A stretch of DNA of 13,825 nucleotides from Prevotellaceae bacterium (GTDB lineage Bacteria; Bacteroidota; Bacteroidia; Bacteroidales; UBA932). Shown piece by piece: positions 1-7,216 of this stretch (the first letter of the stretch is position 1; each line of letters opens with the position of its first letter). A program made the position numbers and the translations under genes. A model generated the notes under the pieces. It had not been told where the DNA came from and searched no databases. It was given only the letters and a program-made list of their open reading frames with translations. The stretch lies in NCBI GenBank assembly GCA_031288885.1, contig JAITQP010000163.1, positions 1 to 13,825 on the forward strand, written 5' to 3'.

Positions 1-12
1 CACAATTCTTGC

Positions 13-20
13 TATTTTTG
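13..20 (+). promoter_or_regulatory. Bacteroidota -7 promoter box of the sulfatase gene
   Basis: TATTTTTG matches the TAnnTTTG -7 consensus of the Bacteroidota primary sigma factor and lies 29 nt before the sulfatase ATG. The matching -33 element would lie outside the window, so only half of the promoter can be judged. Confidence 0.5.
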
Positions 21-49
21 TAAAACAAAAAATCAAAAAACCACCCAAC

Positions 50-1561
50 ATGAAGCACATACACACCATGCTGAACACAACGCTGCTGGCGCTTCCGGCG
101 GCATTGGGTTTTCAGAGCTGTAGCCGGCAGGAGGCGCAGCGCCCCAACATCATATTTGTCCTGACGGACGACCTCGGCTACTCGGACTTGAGCTGCTACG
201 GAAACCCTGCTATCCACACGCCGTTCTTGGACGGGCTTGCCGCCGAAGGGGTGCGCGCCACCAGCTACGTGGTGACCAGCCCGTCCAGCACGCCGTCGCG
301 GGCGTCGCTGCTCACCGGTAGGTACGCCTCGCGGCTAAACCTGCCTTACCCCATTGGGCCGGGCTCGCCGCTGGGCATTGCCGATGAGGAGGTGACCATT
401 GCCGAAACGCTGAAGGGCGTTGGATACAGCACCGCCATGGTAGGCAAGTGGCATCTGGGCGACAACCGCACGTTCAGCCACCCCACCTCGCAGGGCTTCG
501 ACTCGTACTTTGGCCTGCTCTACAGCCACGACTACCGCCATCCCTACGTACAAACCGACACCACCATCAAAATATTCCGCGACAGAACGCCGGAGGTAAC
601 CCAACCCGTCGACTCGCTGCTCACCGCGCTCTACACGCAGGAGGCCATAGCTTACGTGCAGCGGCAAACGCAGGAGAAGCCCTTTTTCCTCTACCTTGCC
701 TACAACATGCCGCACCTGCCGGTGGCGCTGGCTGCCGCCGCCTCGCCCTTGCAGGACAAGCGGAGCCGAAGCGGGGAGCTGGGCGCGGTGGTGGAGGAGC
801 TGGACGAAAGTCTGTCGCAGCTGTGGGGCGCGCTGGAGCAGCAGGGCTTGGCGGACAACACCATCTTCATCTTCTCCAGCGACAACGGGCCTTGGATAGA
901 CTACCCCCAGCGCATGGCCGACGACGGGCTAACGCAACGGTGGCACGCGGGAGCCGCCGGCATATTCCGCGGCTCCAAGGGGCAGTCGTACGAGGGCGGC
1001 GTGCGGGTTCCGTTTATCGTGTACTGGAAAGGGCGTCTTAAGTCGGGCATACTCTTTAACCCCATCAGCAACCTCGATGTGCTGCCCACGCTTGCCGAGT
1101 GGGCGGACGCGCCGCTGCCCGACGGCAAAACGCTGGACGGTCAGTCCATTGCCTCCCTGCTAACGGGCGAAGCCGACCGGCAGCATTACGTCCACCGCCC
1201 CATTTACCTTGTTAACAACGGCAAGGTAGAAGCCGTGCGGGACGGAGAGTGGAAGTATCGGGAAGTGCCTTCGCCAATCGGGCTGCTGCTGAAATCCCTG
1301 AAGCAAAGCAGCGACCCTGCAGCCCGTGCCGGTCGGTTGCGCGCGGAGAATTTTGAGCTGGCGCTACCGCAGCAGTATTTGCAGATTAAGTCGTGGCTTG
1401 AGGGCAAAACCAAAGAAGCCCCAAACATTCCGCCCACAACCGAGCTCTTCAACCTCAACCGCGACCCCAGCGAGCGGGTAAACGTGGCGGCGCAGCATCC
1501 GGAAAAGGTGAAGGAGCTAAAGGCGCTGTTTGACGCTTTTTCCGGCTACAACGAAAATTGA
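50..1561 (+). CDS. Serine-type S1 family sulfatase, putative lipoprotein
   Basis: This is a sulfatase of the alkaline-phosphatase fold (arylsulfatase A-like, family S1), which hydrolyses sulfate esters, in this phylum usually on glycans. Seen: the metal-binding [11 protein letters not shown] (Asp40/Asp41), the signature [13 protein letters not shown] with Ser80 as the residue converted to formylglycine, GKWHLGD (Lys133, His135), PHLP (His222), SSDNG (Asp278/Asn279) and a later basic residue, Lys310. All key positions are present and 503 aa is normal. The N-terminus is a short signal peptide ending FQSC (Cys24), a degenerate lipobox, so an outer-membrane or periplasmic lipoprotein is likely but not certain. 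Met7 is an alternative start. Because the modified residue is Ser, maturation should depend on the radical-SAM enzyme anSME, which is not in this window. It converges on the LTD-protein gene with a 29-bp gap. Substrate cannot be read from the sequence. Confidence 0.93.
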   Translation: MKHIHTMLNTTLLALPAALGFQSCSRQEAQRPNIIFVLTDDLGYSDLSCYGNPAIHTPFLDGLAAEGVRATSYVVTSPSSTPSRASLLTGRYASRLNLPYPIGPGSPLGIADEEVTIAETLKGVGYSTAMVGKWHLGDNRTFSHPTSQGFDSYFGLLYSHDYRHPYVQTDTTIKIFRDRTPEVTQPVDSLLTALYTQEAIAYVQRQTQEKPFFLYLAYNMPHLPVALAAAASPLQDKRSRSGELGAVVEELDESLSQLWGALEQQGLADNTIFIFSSDNGPWIDYPQRMADDGLTQRWHAGAAGIFRGSKGQSYEGGVRVPFIVYWKGRLKSGILFNPISNLDVLPTLAEWADAPLPDGKTLDGQSIASLLTGEADRQHYVHRPIYLVNNGKVEAVRDGEWKYREVPSPIGLLLKSLKQSSDPAARAGRLRAENFELALPQQYLQIKSWLEGKTKEAPNIPPTTELFNLNRDPSERVNVAAQHPEKVKELKALFDAFSGYNEN

Positions 1562-1590
1562 AAACGAAGATGGAAACGTGGGGGCTCATA

Positions 1591-4218
1591 CTACAAGTAC
1601 GCTCCCACCACGCAGGTTTTTTTGTAGCTTTTCACCTTGCCGCTGAGCGAAAAGACTTCCACGTAAACTACGTAAATCCCCATGGGGGCCACCCTGCCGT
1701 TGTTGCACACGCCGTCCCACGAGATGCGCCCCTCCACCGCCAGCGTGGCGTTGCGGCATAGCGTTTTGGCAACCCTGCCCGCCGCGTCAAAAATGGTGAT
1801 GTTGGCAATGTAGCCTCCGGCGGGCATGGCGTAGCTGATAAAGAGCACGTCGTCGAAGCCGTCGCCGTTGGGCGAGAAGGTTTCGGGGAAAAGGCTCACG
1901 GCGTCGCTGCCCTCGTCCTCGCGGTCGGAGTACTGCGAATTTTGGCCGGTAGGCGTAGCAAAGCCTGCGGCCTGCGCCGCCGAAAACCAGCTGGACGCCT
2001 CGCCGGCGGGGTGGTCGGGGTTGATGCGCTCCAGCGAAACGCCCTTGACGTTGACGAGTATGCTGCTGTGCATTTTTTCGGAGTAGTAAAAATCTTCGAG
2101 CGATGCACCGGCGCTGTCGAGCAAGGCCACGCAGCCCTGCTCGTTGGGGTACGATGGCAACTTGGCGAGCGCGATAAACGCTTCGGGGTTAGGGCAAGGG
2201 TACTGCTCGCGCACCACCTCGGGCAAGGTCGTTACTACCACGTAGCTGCGCGGAAAGAGCGCGTATGGCGGCAGCGGGTACGACTTGTCGATGGCGCCGC
2301 TTGCTGTGTTGCGGTTGGCAATGTGCAATCCCTCCAGCTCCGCAATTTTTTCCGAGCGGTTGTACAGCTCAACAAAATCAACGCCGCCGACGTACGGGTT
2401 GAACAGCACCTCGTTGACGACAACGTCGCCCGCCGCAGGGGCTTCGCCAACGCCTGCCTGTACGGTGAACATGCTCCGGTAGTTTTGCGCCAAGTCGCCA
2501 ACGGCTCCGGCGTTTACCGAAAGCGTATAGGCAACATTTCGCTTCAGCGAGTCGCCAAAAACAAGCGCAATGCTCGTCGGCGCTTCAACGTCCCACCGCA
2601 CGCTTTTTGCGGCGCCCATACCGTTATCTAAAGAAAAATCTCCGGCGTTGAGCGTTGCGGCGTTGAGCGCTTCGCTGAAGTAGAGGTGCAGCTCGTTCCC
2701 TGCAATTTGGAATTTCAGGAGCTCGGGAGGCGTAGCGTCGGCGTTGGCCGCCGCCACGGAGTTTTCCGCGCCGGGTGTTCCTCCGCGCTCATCGTTGGCG
2801 GCGCGCCAGTTGGCGGCGGTTTCCTCAAGGTTGTTCAGGTCTATCTTTTCGAGGGAGTATCCGCCCAGCTTCTTCTCCTCGTCGGCGTACCACGCATCGC
2901 TGTAGGTGAGCGTTGCCACGAGCATTCCGCAGCTATCGGCGAGCGCAAGGCTTGCGCCGCCGTCGCTCAGCGTTGGGCGGTCTGTAACGGCAAGCGTACT
3001 GCCAAACTCCGACATTCCGCTGCCGCCGATAAGCGCGTAGTCGTTTGCCTCAATGCTGCCAAAGGTGATGCGCCCCGCTCGCGCTGCGGTGGCTATCGTC
3101 CATCCGGCAAGGTTTACGCGGTGTCCGGTGCGGTTGTAGAGCTCAATGTACTCGGAGGTCAGCACGCCCTCGCTGTAGGGGCGCACCATCAGCTCGCTAA
3201 AGACTACGTCGCCGTAGCGCGGCACGCTGAGCGAAAAGCGGTAGCTGTCGCTGCTTTCAACGCCTTGCGCGGTGGGTAAGCGGTCAATGGCGAGGATGTA
3301 GCTGCCGGTTACGAGCGGCTTGCTCACAAATATGTCCAGCTTTTTGTCGGGCATCGGCACAACCGAATCGATAGCCAAGCTGCTGCCGTCGGCTGTGCGG
3401 AGGCTGTAGCGCGAGGCGTCTTTGGCGTGCGCGGCGTTCACCACCCTGCTCACCTCCACCTGCAAGCTGCGCGTGGTTTTGCGCTGCACCGAAACAACCT
3501 CCAAGGGGCGCGGCATAAGGTCTATCGACAAGTCATCTACAAAAAATTTGCCGCTGTTGGTGGCCGAAAACGCAAACAAAAACCCGAAATGCTCGCCCAA
3601 AATCTCCCTATCATCTGTCGCTGTTCCGTGCAGCGTTAGCCTCGCGGAGTCGCCCTGCTCGTTGGCGGAGAGCGTCCACACGCCCTGTGCAGAGCGCGTA
3701 ACCTTTACCACCAGCGGTTTGTTTTGCGTTCTAACGTTGGTTACAATAAGCGGCGTGAGCATGCCCGAGGTTATCTTAAACAGCGTTAGGGTGTCGCCGC
3801 CCATCCCGTTGTCGCTGCACACGGCGTAGGCGTTCACTCCGGCGCCGTTAGCGTTCATGCCAGCGGCGTCAACGTTGGAGGCAAGAAACGCCATCCAGTA
3901 GTTGTTGGCCGAAATGTTGGACGATGAATTAAAAACGGAGAAAATCCACGTATCGCTTTTTGCGTGCGGGTTTGCGCGGGGAATGGTGGATATTTTATCC
4001 ACGGCAACTTTGTTGCTGTCAATGCTGCGCGCGTGCTGCAGCGCTTTACTTCCGCCAAGTAGCGAGGTGTCAGCTACTGCCCAGCTGCTATCGGGGTTTT
4101 GCAAAAAATCCGACAGGTCGCCGTCTTCAAAATCGTAGCGCACCTGCGCAGACAGCGAAAAAGCAGCGCAGCCTGCCGCGGCGCACAGCAGCAGTGTTTT
4201 TTTAGCGTGATGCAGCAT
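1591..4218 (-). CDS. Secreted lamin-tail-domain protein with gliding/T9SS-type C-terminal domain
   Basis: A large secreted protein of 875 aa. Seen: a signal peptide (residues 1-24, cleavage after SLSA), then an N-terminal beta-rich region (about 25-235). A first lamin-tail domain (about 336-485) begins GDVVFSELMVRP and contains EYIELYN. An SbsA/Big_5-like Ig domain (about 495-587) begins TPPELLKF and contains LYFSEAL. A second lamin-tail domain (about 597-760) begins GDVVVNEVLFNP and contains DFVELYN. The C-terminal module (about 777-875) starts ETFSPNGDGFDD and contains MGIYVV, the pattern of the CHU_C/gliding motility-associated domain used as a type IX secretion sorting signal. Inference: it is exported by T9SS and surface-attached or released; its ligand is unknown. 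Lamin-tail domains in bacteria are often found beside nucleases or phosphatases, but no catalytic domain is visible here. A promoter box lies 46 nt upstream of the ATG. Confidence 0.88.
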   Translation of the reverse strand: MLHHAKKTLLLCAAAGCAAFSLSAQVRYDFEDGDLSDFLQNPDSSWAVADTSLLGGSKALQHARSIDSNKVAVDKISTIPRANPHAKSDTWIFSVFNSSSNISANNYWMAFLASNVDAAGMNANGAGVNAYAVCSDNGMGGDTLTLFKITSGMLTPLIVTNVRTQNKPLVVKVTRSAQGVWTLSANEQGDSARLTLHGTATDDREILGEHFGFLFAFSATNSGKFFVDDLSIDLMPRPLEVVSVQRKTTRSLQVEVSRVVNAAHAKDASRYSLRTADGSSLAIDSVVPMPDKKLDIFVSKPLVTGSYILAIDRLPTAQGVESSDSYRFSLSVPRYGDVVFSELMVRPYSEGVLTSEYIELYNRTGHRVNLAGWTIATAARAGRITFGSIEANDYALIGGSGMSEFGSTLAVTDRPTLSDGGASLALADSCGMLVATLTYSDAWYADEEKKLGGYSLEKIDLNNLEETAANWRAANDERGGTPGAENSVAAANADATPPELLKFQIAGNELHLYFSEALNAATLNAGDFSLDNGMGAAKSVRWDVEAPTSIALVFGDSLKRNVAYTLSVNAGAVGDLAQNYRSMFTVQAGVGEAPAAGDVVVNEVLFNPYVGGVDFVELYNRSEKIAELEGLHIANRNTASGAIDKSYPLPPYALFPRSYVVVTTLPEVVREQYPCPNPEAFIALAKLPSYPNEQGCVALLDSAGASLEDFYYSEKMHSSILVNVKGVSLERINPDHPAGEASSWFSAAQAAGFATPTGQNSQYSDREDEGSDAVSLFPETFSPNGDGFDDVLFISYAMPAGGYIANITIFDAAGRVAKTLCRNATLAVEGRISWDGVCNNGRVAPMGIYVVYVEVFSLSGKVKSYKKTCVVGAYL

Positions 4219-4263
4219 TGTATCGGCTGTTAGTTACTAATCCATAGTATTGGGTATTACGCA

Positions 4264-4271
4264 CAAAGATA
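4264..4271 (-). promoter_or_regulatory. Bacteroidota -7 box of the lamin-tail protein gene
   Basis: Read on the minus strand this is TATCTTTG, an exact TAnnTTTG match, 46 nt upstream of the lamin-tail protein ATG. No clear TTTG -33 element is found at 19-21 nt, so it rests on the -7 box and position. Confidence 0.5.
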
Positions 4272-4361
4272 GCTATTTGTTTAATGTAATCTACACGACG
4301 AAGTGAAAATTATGTTGAAAATTATTTCTGTAAAGAAAGAAAATTTGAGAAAATTTTATAT

Positions 4362-4369
4362 TAACTTTG
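4362..4369 (+). promoter_or_regulatory. Bacteroidota -7 box of the outer-membrane protein gene
   Basis: TAACTTTG matches TAnnTTTG exactly and lies 38 nt before the ATG at 4408. A TTTG lies upstream at 4344-4347, but the 14-nt spacing is too short for the standard -33/-7 arrangement. The box falls inside the longer reading frame that opens at 4303, which supports the later start. Confidence 0.55.
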
Positions 4370-4407
4370 CCGCGTGTTTTTATTTACAACTAAAAAAATC
4401 AATTACT

Positions 4408-4887
4408 ATGAAGAAAAATTTACTAACTTTATTTGCGGCATTCGCGCTATCAATGGTGTTGTCATTAGATGCGTCTGCGCGGAATTATGAAAAATCCATC
4501 GGCGTCCGCTTAGGGTTGAGCGACGGAGTTACCTATAAGCAATTTGTTTCGCGGAACAATGCGATTGAGGTCATAGGCAATGCTTTTTTTATCAGCGGAG
4601 GCACATACCTTGGCGTTTCCGGCGAGTACCTGTGGTCATGGAATGTCACAAAAGAGTTAAGCTGGTTTATTGGCCCGGGCGTTTCAGCAGGCGTGTGGAC
4701 GAATGTCAGCTCTTCAGATCTCAATGCGGGCTTTAACGCCGCTTTTAATGGGATGGCGGGGTTTGAGTATAAGTTTGCGCATATTCCGTTGGCGCTAAGC
4801 CTTGACGTGCTTCCTCACATTTATCTTTTGAATGGTGGAGGTATATCTCCGCTTAACGGCGCATTGAGCATACGCTACACATTCTGA
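4408..4887 (+). CDS. Small outer-membrane beta-barrel protein (unknown function)
   Basis: A 159-residue protein, not recognised as a named family. Seen: a typical signal peptide (MKKNLLTLFAAFALSM, ending near DASA), then alternating short polar and hydrophobic segments rich in Gly and aromatics, compatible with an eight-stranded barrel of the OmpX/OprF N-domain type. It ends IRYTF, the terminal aromatic expected by the BAM machinery. The frame stays open back to 4303, but the extra 35 residues are Lys/Asn-rich, precede the signal peptide and overlap the promoter box at 4362-4369, so the start at 4408 is preferred. The gene is AT-richer than the flanking genes. It is divergent from the lamin-tail gene and followed 23 nt later by a strong terminator, so it is probably monocistronic. 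A structural or host-interaction role is only a guess. Confidence 0.8.
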   Translation: MKKNLLTLFAAFALSMVLSLDASARNYEKSIGVRLGLSDGVTYKQFVSRNNAIEVIGNAFFISGGTYLGVSGEYLWSWNVTKELSWFIGPGVSAGVWTNVSSSDLNAGFNAAFNGMAGFEYKFAHIPLALSLDVLPHIYLLNGGGISPLNGALSIRYTF

Positions 4888-4910
4888 CACAAAAAATTTG
4901 TTGTGATAAA

Positions 4911-4945
4911 AACGAAAAACCACCCTAAAAGGTGGTTTTTTCGTT
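4911..4945. terminator. Strong bidirectional intrinsic terminator
   Basis: The arms AACGAAAAACCACC and GGTGGTTTTTTCGTT pair over 14 bp with one extra T and a 6-nt loop. A GC core is flanked by an A tract on one side and a T tract on the other. It serves the barrel-protein gene (stop at 4887) and, in reverse, the DUF4062 gene (stop at 5025). Confidence 0.9.
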
Positions 4946-5024
4946 TAAACGTATAAAATGGATACGAAAAAAGCAGCGCGCTACTTGGTGGCAAAGATGC
5001 AACAGCTTGTGATTTGTTTGCAAA

Positions 5025-6533
5025 TTATAGCTTAATTATTTTCCAATATCCGCCATTATCAGGGCCTACTCTTTCCAGTAAACCTTCTTCTTTCATTTGT
5101 CGTATATTTTTGTCTATGCCTTTAGTCGACAATCCTGTTATTTTTGCTATTTCTGCCCGTGTAATGGATGGATTATCTTCGATTAACGTTAGTATTTTCA
5201 TCCTACTTTTCATCCTACTTTTCACCCTACTTTTCACCCTACTTTTCACCCCACTTTTCATCCTACTTTTCACCCCACTTTCTTCCATAACTTCCTCCGT
5301 AGGTTTTGTATCTTTTTCTGAAAAATCAGCTCTCCATAATACAGCTCTAAAAAATTCCGCCTGATCAAATTCAGGATCTTTCAGGCCAACTTTTCTACAC
5401 CGCATAACCATATCGAGCGTTCCCGTACCCATTCGCTCTATTGTACCGTTGAGGTACATCGGTTCAGCGAGTAGTGGATTTACAGGAATGGAGCTGTGAT
5501 ACTCTTTCAATTTTGCCGTCGTCATACCATACGGCAAATGTCCGGGATTCCACACCTCGAGGCGGTCTTTGAACAGCATTACCTGTATGCTCGCATTACT
5601 TGTGTAGTCGCGATGGGCAACGGCGTTGACAATGGCTTCCGTAACAGCGGCAATGGGCAGCTCATATTCAACCTCAACCTCAACCCCCTTATCCCGAGCT
5701 CCTACGCTCGACGAAATATTTGAAAGGACAAAATTTACCGCCTGCGTGACCAGCTGAAACACATCCCCCTTGTAAACCTGATAGGAGGGGATTGGCTTTA
5801 TTACATCATAGCCGTGGAAAAGAGCGCATTTGACTTCGGAGGAAATAAAAAACTTTTGTGGACTTCGCCCAAAAAGCAAAATGGCGGCATTGCTTATCCT
5901 GCTGCCTTGAATTAAGTTCAAATGCGACAATACGACTTCAGGATTTGTTTCGGGCAAGAATGGGAAAGCTCTTTTTTTGTGCGCTATATAGACAAAATTC
6001 CGTATTTTCTCCTCGTCTAAATCGTTGATTGTAGCGTATTGATTAAGGGTAGCGTCAAAGGGCAACGTCCGTATAAATTCGTTTTCTTCCAGATAGCGTA
6101 TCAACGAATTGTAAACAGCAACACGTAAATCCAGCTCGTTGGCAAACTTTTTCCTCACAACCGATTTTTCGGCTTTACGAATCAAACGAACCTCCTTCGG
6201 ATCTCGCTCCTGCTCGCTGTGATCTGTTACGTAGATAAATTTTGTTTTGTAAAATTGCTCAGCGCAATCAAACTCGCGCTCTGTTGGCGAGACGCCCTCT
6301 GCATCTTCATAGCCATAGCTTTTGCCAAAAAGCCCGATGTAAATATCGCATTGCTCAACTTCGTGCAGAAAAACAGCTTTGGGCGTAGCAGCCAAAGCCG
6401 GCATATTTTCAAATACAAACGGTTCGAAAAATTTACCCAGCAAAGCATCGGTGGTCAGGTAGTCGAACAACATCTGTCGTTCAACCGCAAATTCCGACTG
6501 TACGCTACTTACAAATATTCGTTTTTTCTGCAT
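5025..6533 (-). CDS. DUF4062 - GHKL ATP-binding - winged-helix regulator/defence-like protein
   Basis: A 502-aa fusion. Residues 1-105 match the DUF4062 type: it opens KRIFVSSVQSEF, followed by the IYIGLFG and YGYED segments and SPTEREFD. Known for the family: a Rossmann/TIR-related fold, frequent at the N-terminus of STAND-like signalling proteins. Residues about 165-400 resemble the region after the AlbA_2 domain in RecG-like/COG2865 ATP-binding proteins, with a GHKL N-box (EAIVNAVAHRDY, 299-310), a VWNPG box (327-331) and RMGTGTLDM (367-375). AlbA_2 itself is absent; DUF4062 takes its place. Residues about 418-446 are a (V/M)KSR repeat linker encoded by a 12-bp DNA repeat. Residues 447-502 form a winged helix (ITRAEIAKITGLSTKGIDKNI). 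Inference: a ligand- or stress-sensing DNA-binding protein, possibly anti-phage. It lies alone in the AT-rich stretch. No toxin or nuclease motif is visible, so its effector is unknown. Confidence 0.85.
   Translation of the reverse strand: MQKKRIFVSSVQSEFAVERQMLFDYLTTDALLGKFFEPFVFENMPALAATPKAVFLHEVEQCDIYIGLFGKSYGYEDAEGVSPTEREFDCAEQFYKTKFIYVTDHSEQERDPKEVRLIRKAEKSVVRKKFANELDLRVAVYNSLIRYLEENEFIRTLPFDATLNQYATINDLDEEKIRNFVYIAHKKRAFPFLPETNPEVVLSHLNLIQGSRISNAAILLFGRSPQKFFISSEVKCALFHGYDVIKPIPSYQVYKGDVFQLVTQAVNFVLSNISSSVGARDKGVEVEVEYELPIAAVTEAIVNAVAHRDYTSNASIQVMLFKDRLEVWNPGHLPYGMTTAKLKEYHSSIPVNPLLAEPMYLNGTIERMGTGTLDMVMRCRKVGLKDPEFDQAEFFRAVLWRADFSEKDTKPTEEVMEESGVKSRMKSGVKSRVKSRVKSRMKSRMKILTLIEDNPSITRAEIAKITGLSTKGIDKNIRQMKEEGLLERVGPDNGGYWKIIKL
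5195..5278 (-). repeat. 12-bp in-frame minisatellite, seven copies
   Basis: Seven head-to-tail copies of a 12-nt unit (plus strand TTTTCAYCCYAC) lie inside the DUF4062 gene. Each codes for four residues, VKSR or the variants MKSR and VKSG. Units differ only at two C/T positions. As 12 is a multiple of three, gain or loss of a unit would change linker length without a frameshift. Confidence 0.95.
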
Positions 6534-6551
6534 CTTCCTGTAGTTAAGGTT

Positions 6552-6683
6552 ATGGAAACGATGGAACAGCTGGGAGACTCTCCTATTGCCGGAGAAGTGA
6601 AGAAAGTAGTGAAAGACTTATCCGCGCTACAAACAAAGGCGAGCGTTGCATTTATAGTCAACGCAGGCAGACTCATGAGTTAG
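6552..6683 (+). CDS. Doubtful small ORF, 43 aa
   Basis: The frame starts METMEQLGDSPIAGEV and ends GRLMS, 18 bp from the divergent DUF4062 start. Its amphipathic, Lys/Val-rich make-up looks protein-like rather than random. However, the frame is also open back through the antisense of the DUF4062 gene, no promoter or ribosome site is visible, and I recognise no family. It could be a small gene, the 3' remnant of a lost gene, or chance. Confidence 0.2.
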   Translation: METMEQLGDSPIAGEVKKVVKDLSALQTKASVAFIVNAGRLMS

Positions 6684-6712
6684 CAAGCAAAAATGTCAAA
6701 AATGCAAGCAAA

Positions 6713-6814
6713 TCAGAGTGTGTTTGTTTGTTGACGCTTTACAACTATCAAGGCTATTATGGTCATTGCCATAACCCCACCTCCAGCGATGCCGATAACT
6801 ATTAATGTTCCCAT
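6713..6814 (-). CDS. Tiny membrane peptide, 33 aa (third ORF of trio)
   Basis: The frame starts MGTLIVIGIAGGG and ends RQQTNTL*. It is almost entirely one hydrophobic helix (residues about 3-25), with a Gly-rich GIAGGG stretch and a Lys-Arg after the helix. Its ATG begins 5 nt after the stop of the preceding 48-aa frame, the spacing of an operon. This pattern resembles single-helix membrane peptides, including type I toxin-like and accessory-subunit peptides, but no family is recognised. Confidence 0.4.
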   Translation of the reverse strand: MGTLIVIGIAGGGVMAMTIIALIVVKRQQTNTL

Positions 6815-6819
6815 AATAT

Positions 6820-6966
6820 TTATTTTGAAAAGAATGATGTGGCAATAATACCTAAGACAATGAGTAGCAGTGTTGCAATAGAACCCACGAATAGAATATA
6901 ATCTCTTTCTATTTTGCCCTTTAAAATAGTCCCGAGCACAAAGCTACCGAAAGTAAGTTTACCCAT
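6820..6966 (-). CDS. Tiny membrane protein, 48 aa (second ORF of trio)
   Basis: The frame starts MGKLTFGSFVLGTILKGK, has a charged KIERDY segment, then one strong transmembrane helix (about 24-46, rich in Ile/Leu/Val) and ends SFFSK*. Its ATG overlaps the stop of the upstream 19-aa frame (ATGGGTAA), a translational-coupling geometry. A perfect promoter lies 80 nt upstream. No homologue is recognised. The hydrophobic core and operon-like packing with the next ORF argue that it is real, but the size leaves doubt. Confidence 0.45.
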   Translation of the reverse strand: MGKLTFGSFVLGTILKGKIERDYILFVGSIATLLLIVLGIIATSFFSK

Positions 6967-7018
6967 ATCCAAGCAGACTTTGCCGAAAAGTTTCTATTGC
7001 CTTTTGATTGAGTTTCAT
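6959..7018 (-). CDS. Leader-size ORF, 19 aa (first ORF of trio)
   Basis: This is the first ATG after the promoter at 7046-7076. It encodes a 19-residue basic peptide starting MKLNQKAIETF. Its stop overlaps the ATG of the 48-aa membrane ORF by 8 nt, so its translation could couple to the next frame. It could be a regulatory leader peptide or chance. Confidence 0.25.
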   Translation of the reverse strand: MKLNQKAIETFRQSLLGYG

Positions 7019-7045
7019 TTTTTTGCTCAACGTAATTTACAGCAG

Positions 7046-7076
7046 CAAAGATAGTGATTTTTTCCTTTGCTCCAAA
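7046..7076 (-). promoter_or_regulatory. Perfect Bacteroidota promoter upstream of the tiny-ORF trio
   Basis: On the minus strand, TTTG (7073-7076), a 19-nt spacer and TATCTTTG (7046-7053) match both elements and the preferred spacing of the Bacteroidota housekeeping promoter. Transcription would run left into the three tiny ORFs; no other gene start lies in range. Confidence 0.75.
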
Positions 7077-7104
7077 CCACCACAAAATTCTCAAATTTGG
7101 GCAC

Positions 7105-7137
7105 AAAAAAAGCGGGATGCATTTTTCTGCATCCCGC
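7105..7137 (-). terminator. Intrinsic terminator after the tRNA fragment
   Basis: A perfect 10-bp stem (GCGGGATGCA/TGCATCCCGC, arms 7112-7121 and 7128-7137) with a 6-nt loop is followed on the minus strand by seven Ts (7105-7111). It stands 34 nt past the tRNA fragment and would have ended the tRNA transcript. Confidence 0.9.
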
Positions 7138-7170
7138 GGAGGTGGTGAGTTTGAGGGCGTTTGCCGCCGT

Positions 7171-7216
7171 GTGGGCCCAACAGGGCTTGAACCTGTGACC
7201 CCCTGATTATGAGTCA
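7171..7216 (-). pseudogene. 3' fragment of a CAU-anticodon tRNA (probably tRNA-Ile2), att-site-like
   Basis: On the minus strand the sequence holds a complete tRNA 3' part: anticodon loop CTCATAA with its 3' stem strand TCAGG, a variable region, T-arm (ACAGG, TTCAAGC loop, CCTGT) and the acceptor strand TGGGCCC plus discriminator A. The 5' half is absent. Upstream of TGA the sequence no longer pairs or resembles a tRNA, and no GGGCCCA start lies before dnaB. The GACTCATAATCAGGGGGTC core is typical of tRNA-Ile with a lysidine-modified CAU; elongator tRNA-Met is less likely. A 3' piece beginning at the anticodon stem is the classic att duplication left by tyrosine integrases. It is not a functional tRNA gene. 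Confidence 0.85.

Noticed and set aside
1562..1620. Imperfect inverted repeat between the convergent sulfatase and lamin-tail genes as a terminator
   Set aside because: Pairing is interrupted, overlaps coding sequence and lacks a U-run on either side.
1942..3279. Two long plus-strand ORFs opposite the lamin-tail protein gene
   Set aside because: The minus-strand product has a signal peptide, repeated domains and a C-terminal sorting domain; the plus-strand frames show none.
5195..5278. CRISPR-like array
   Set aside because: The units are 12 nt with no spacers and lie in frame within a coding gene.
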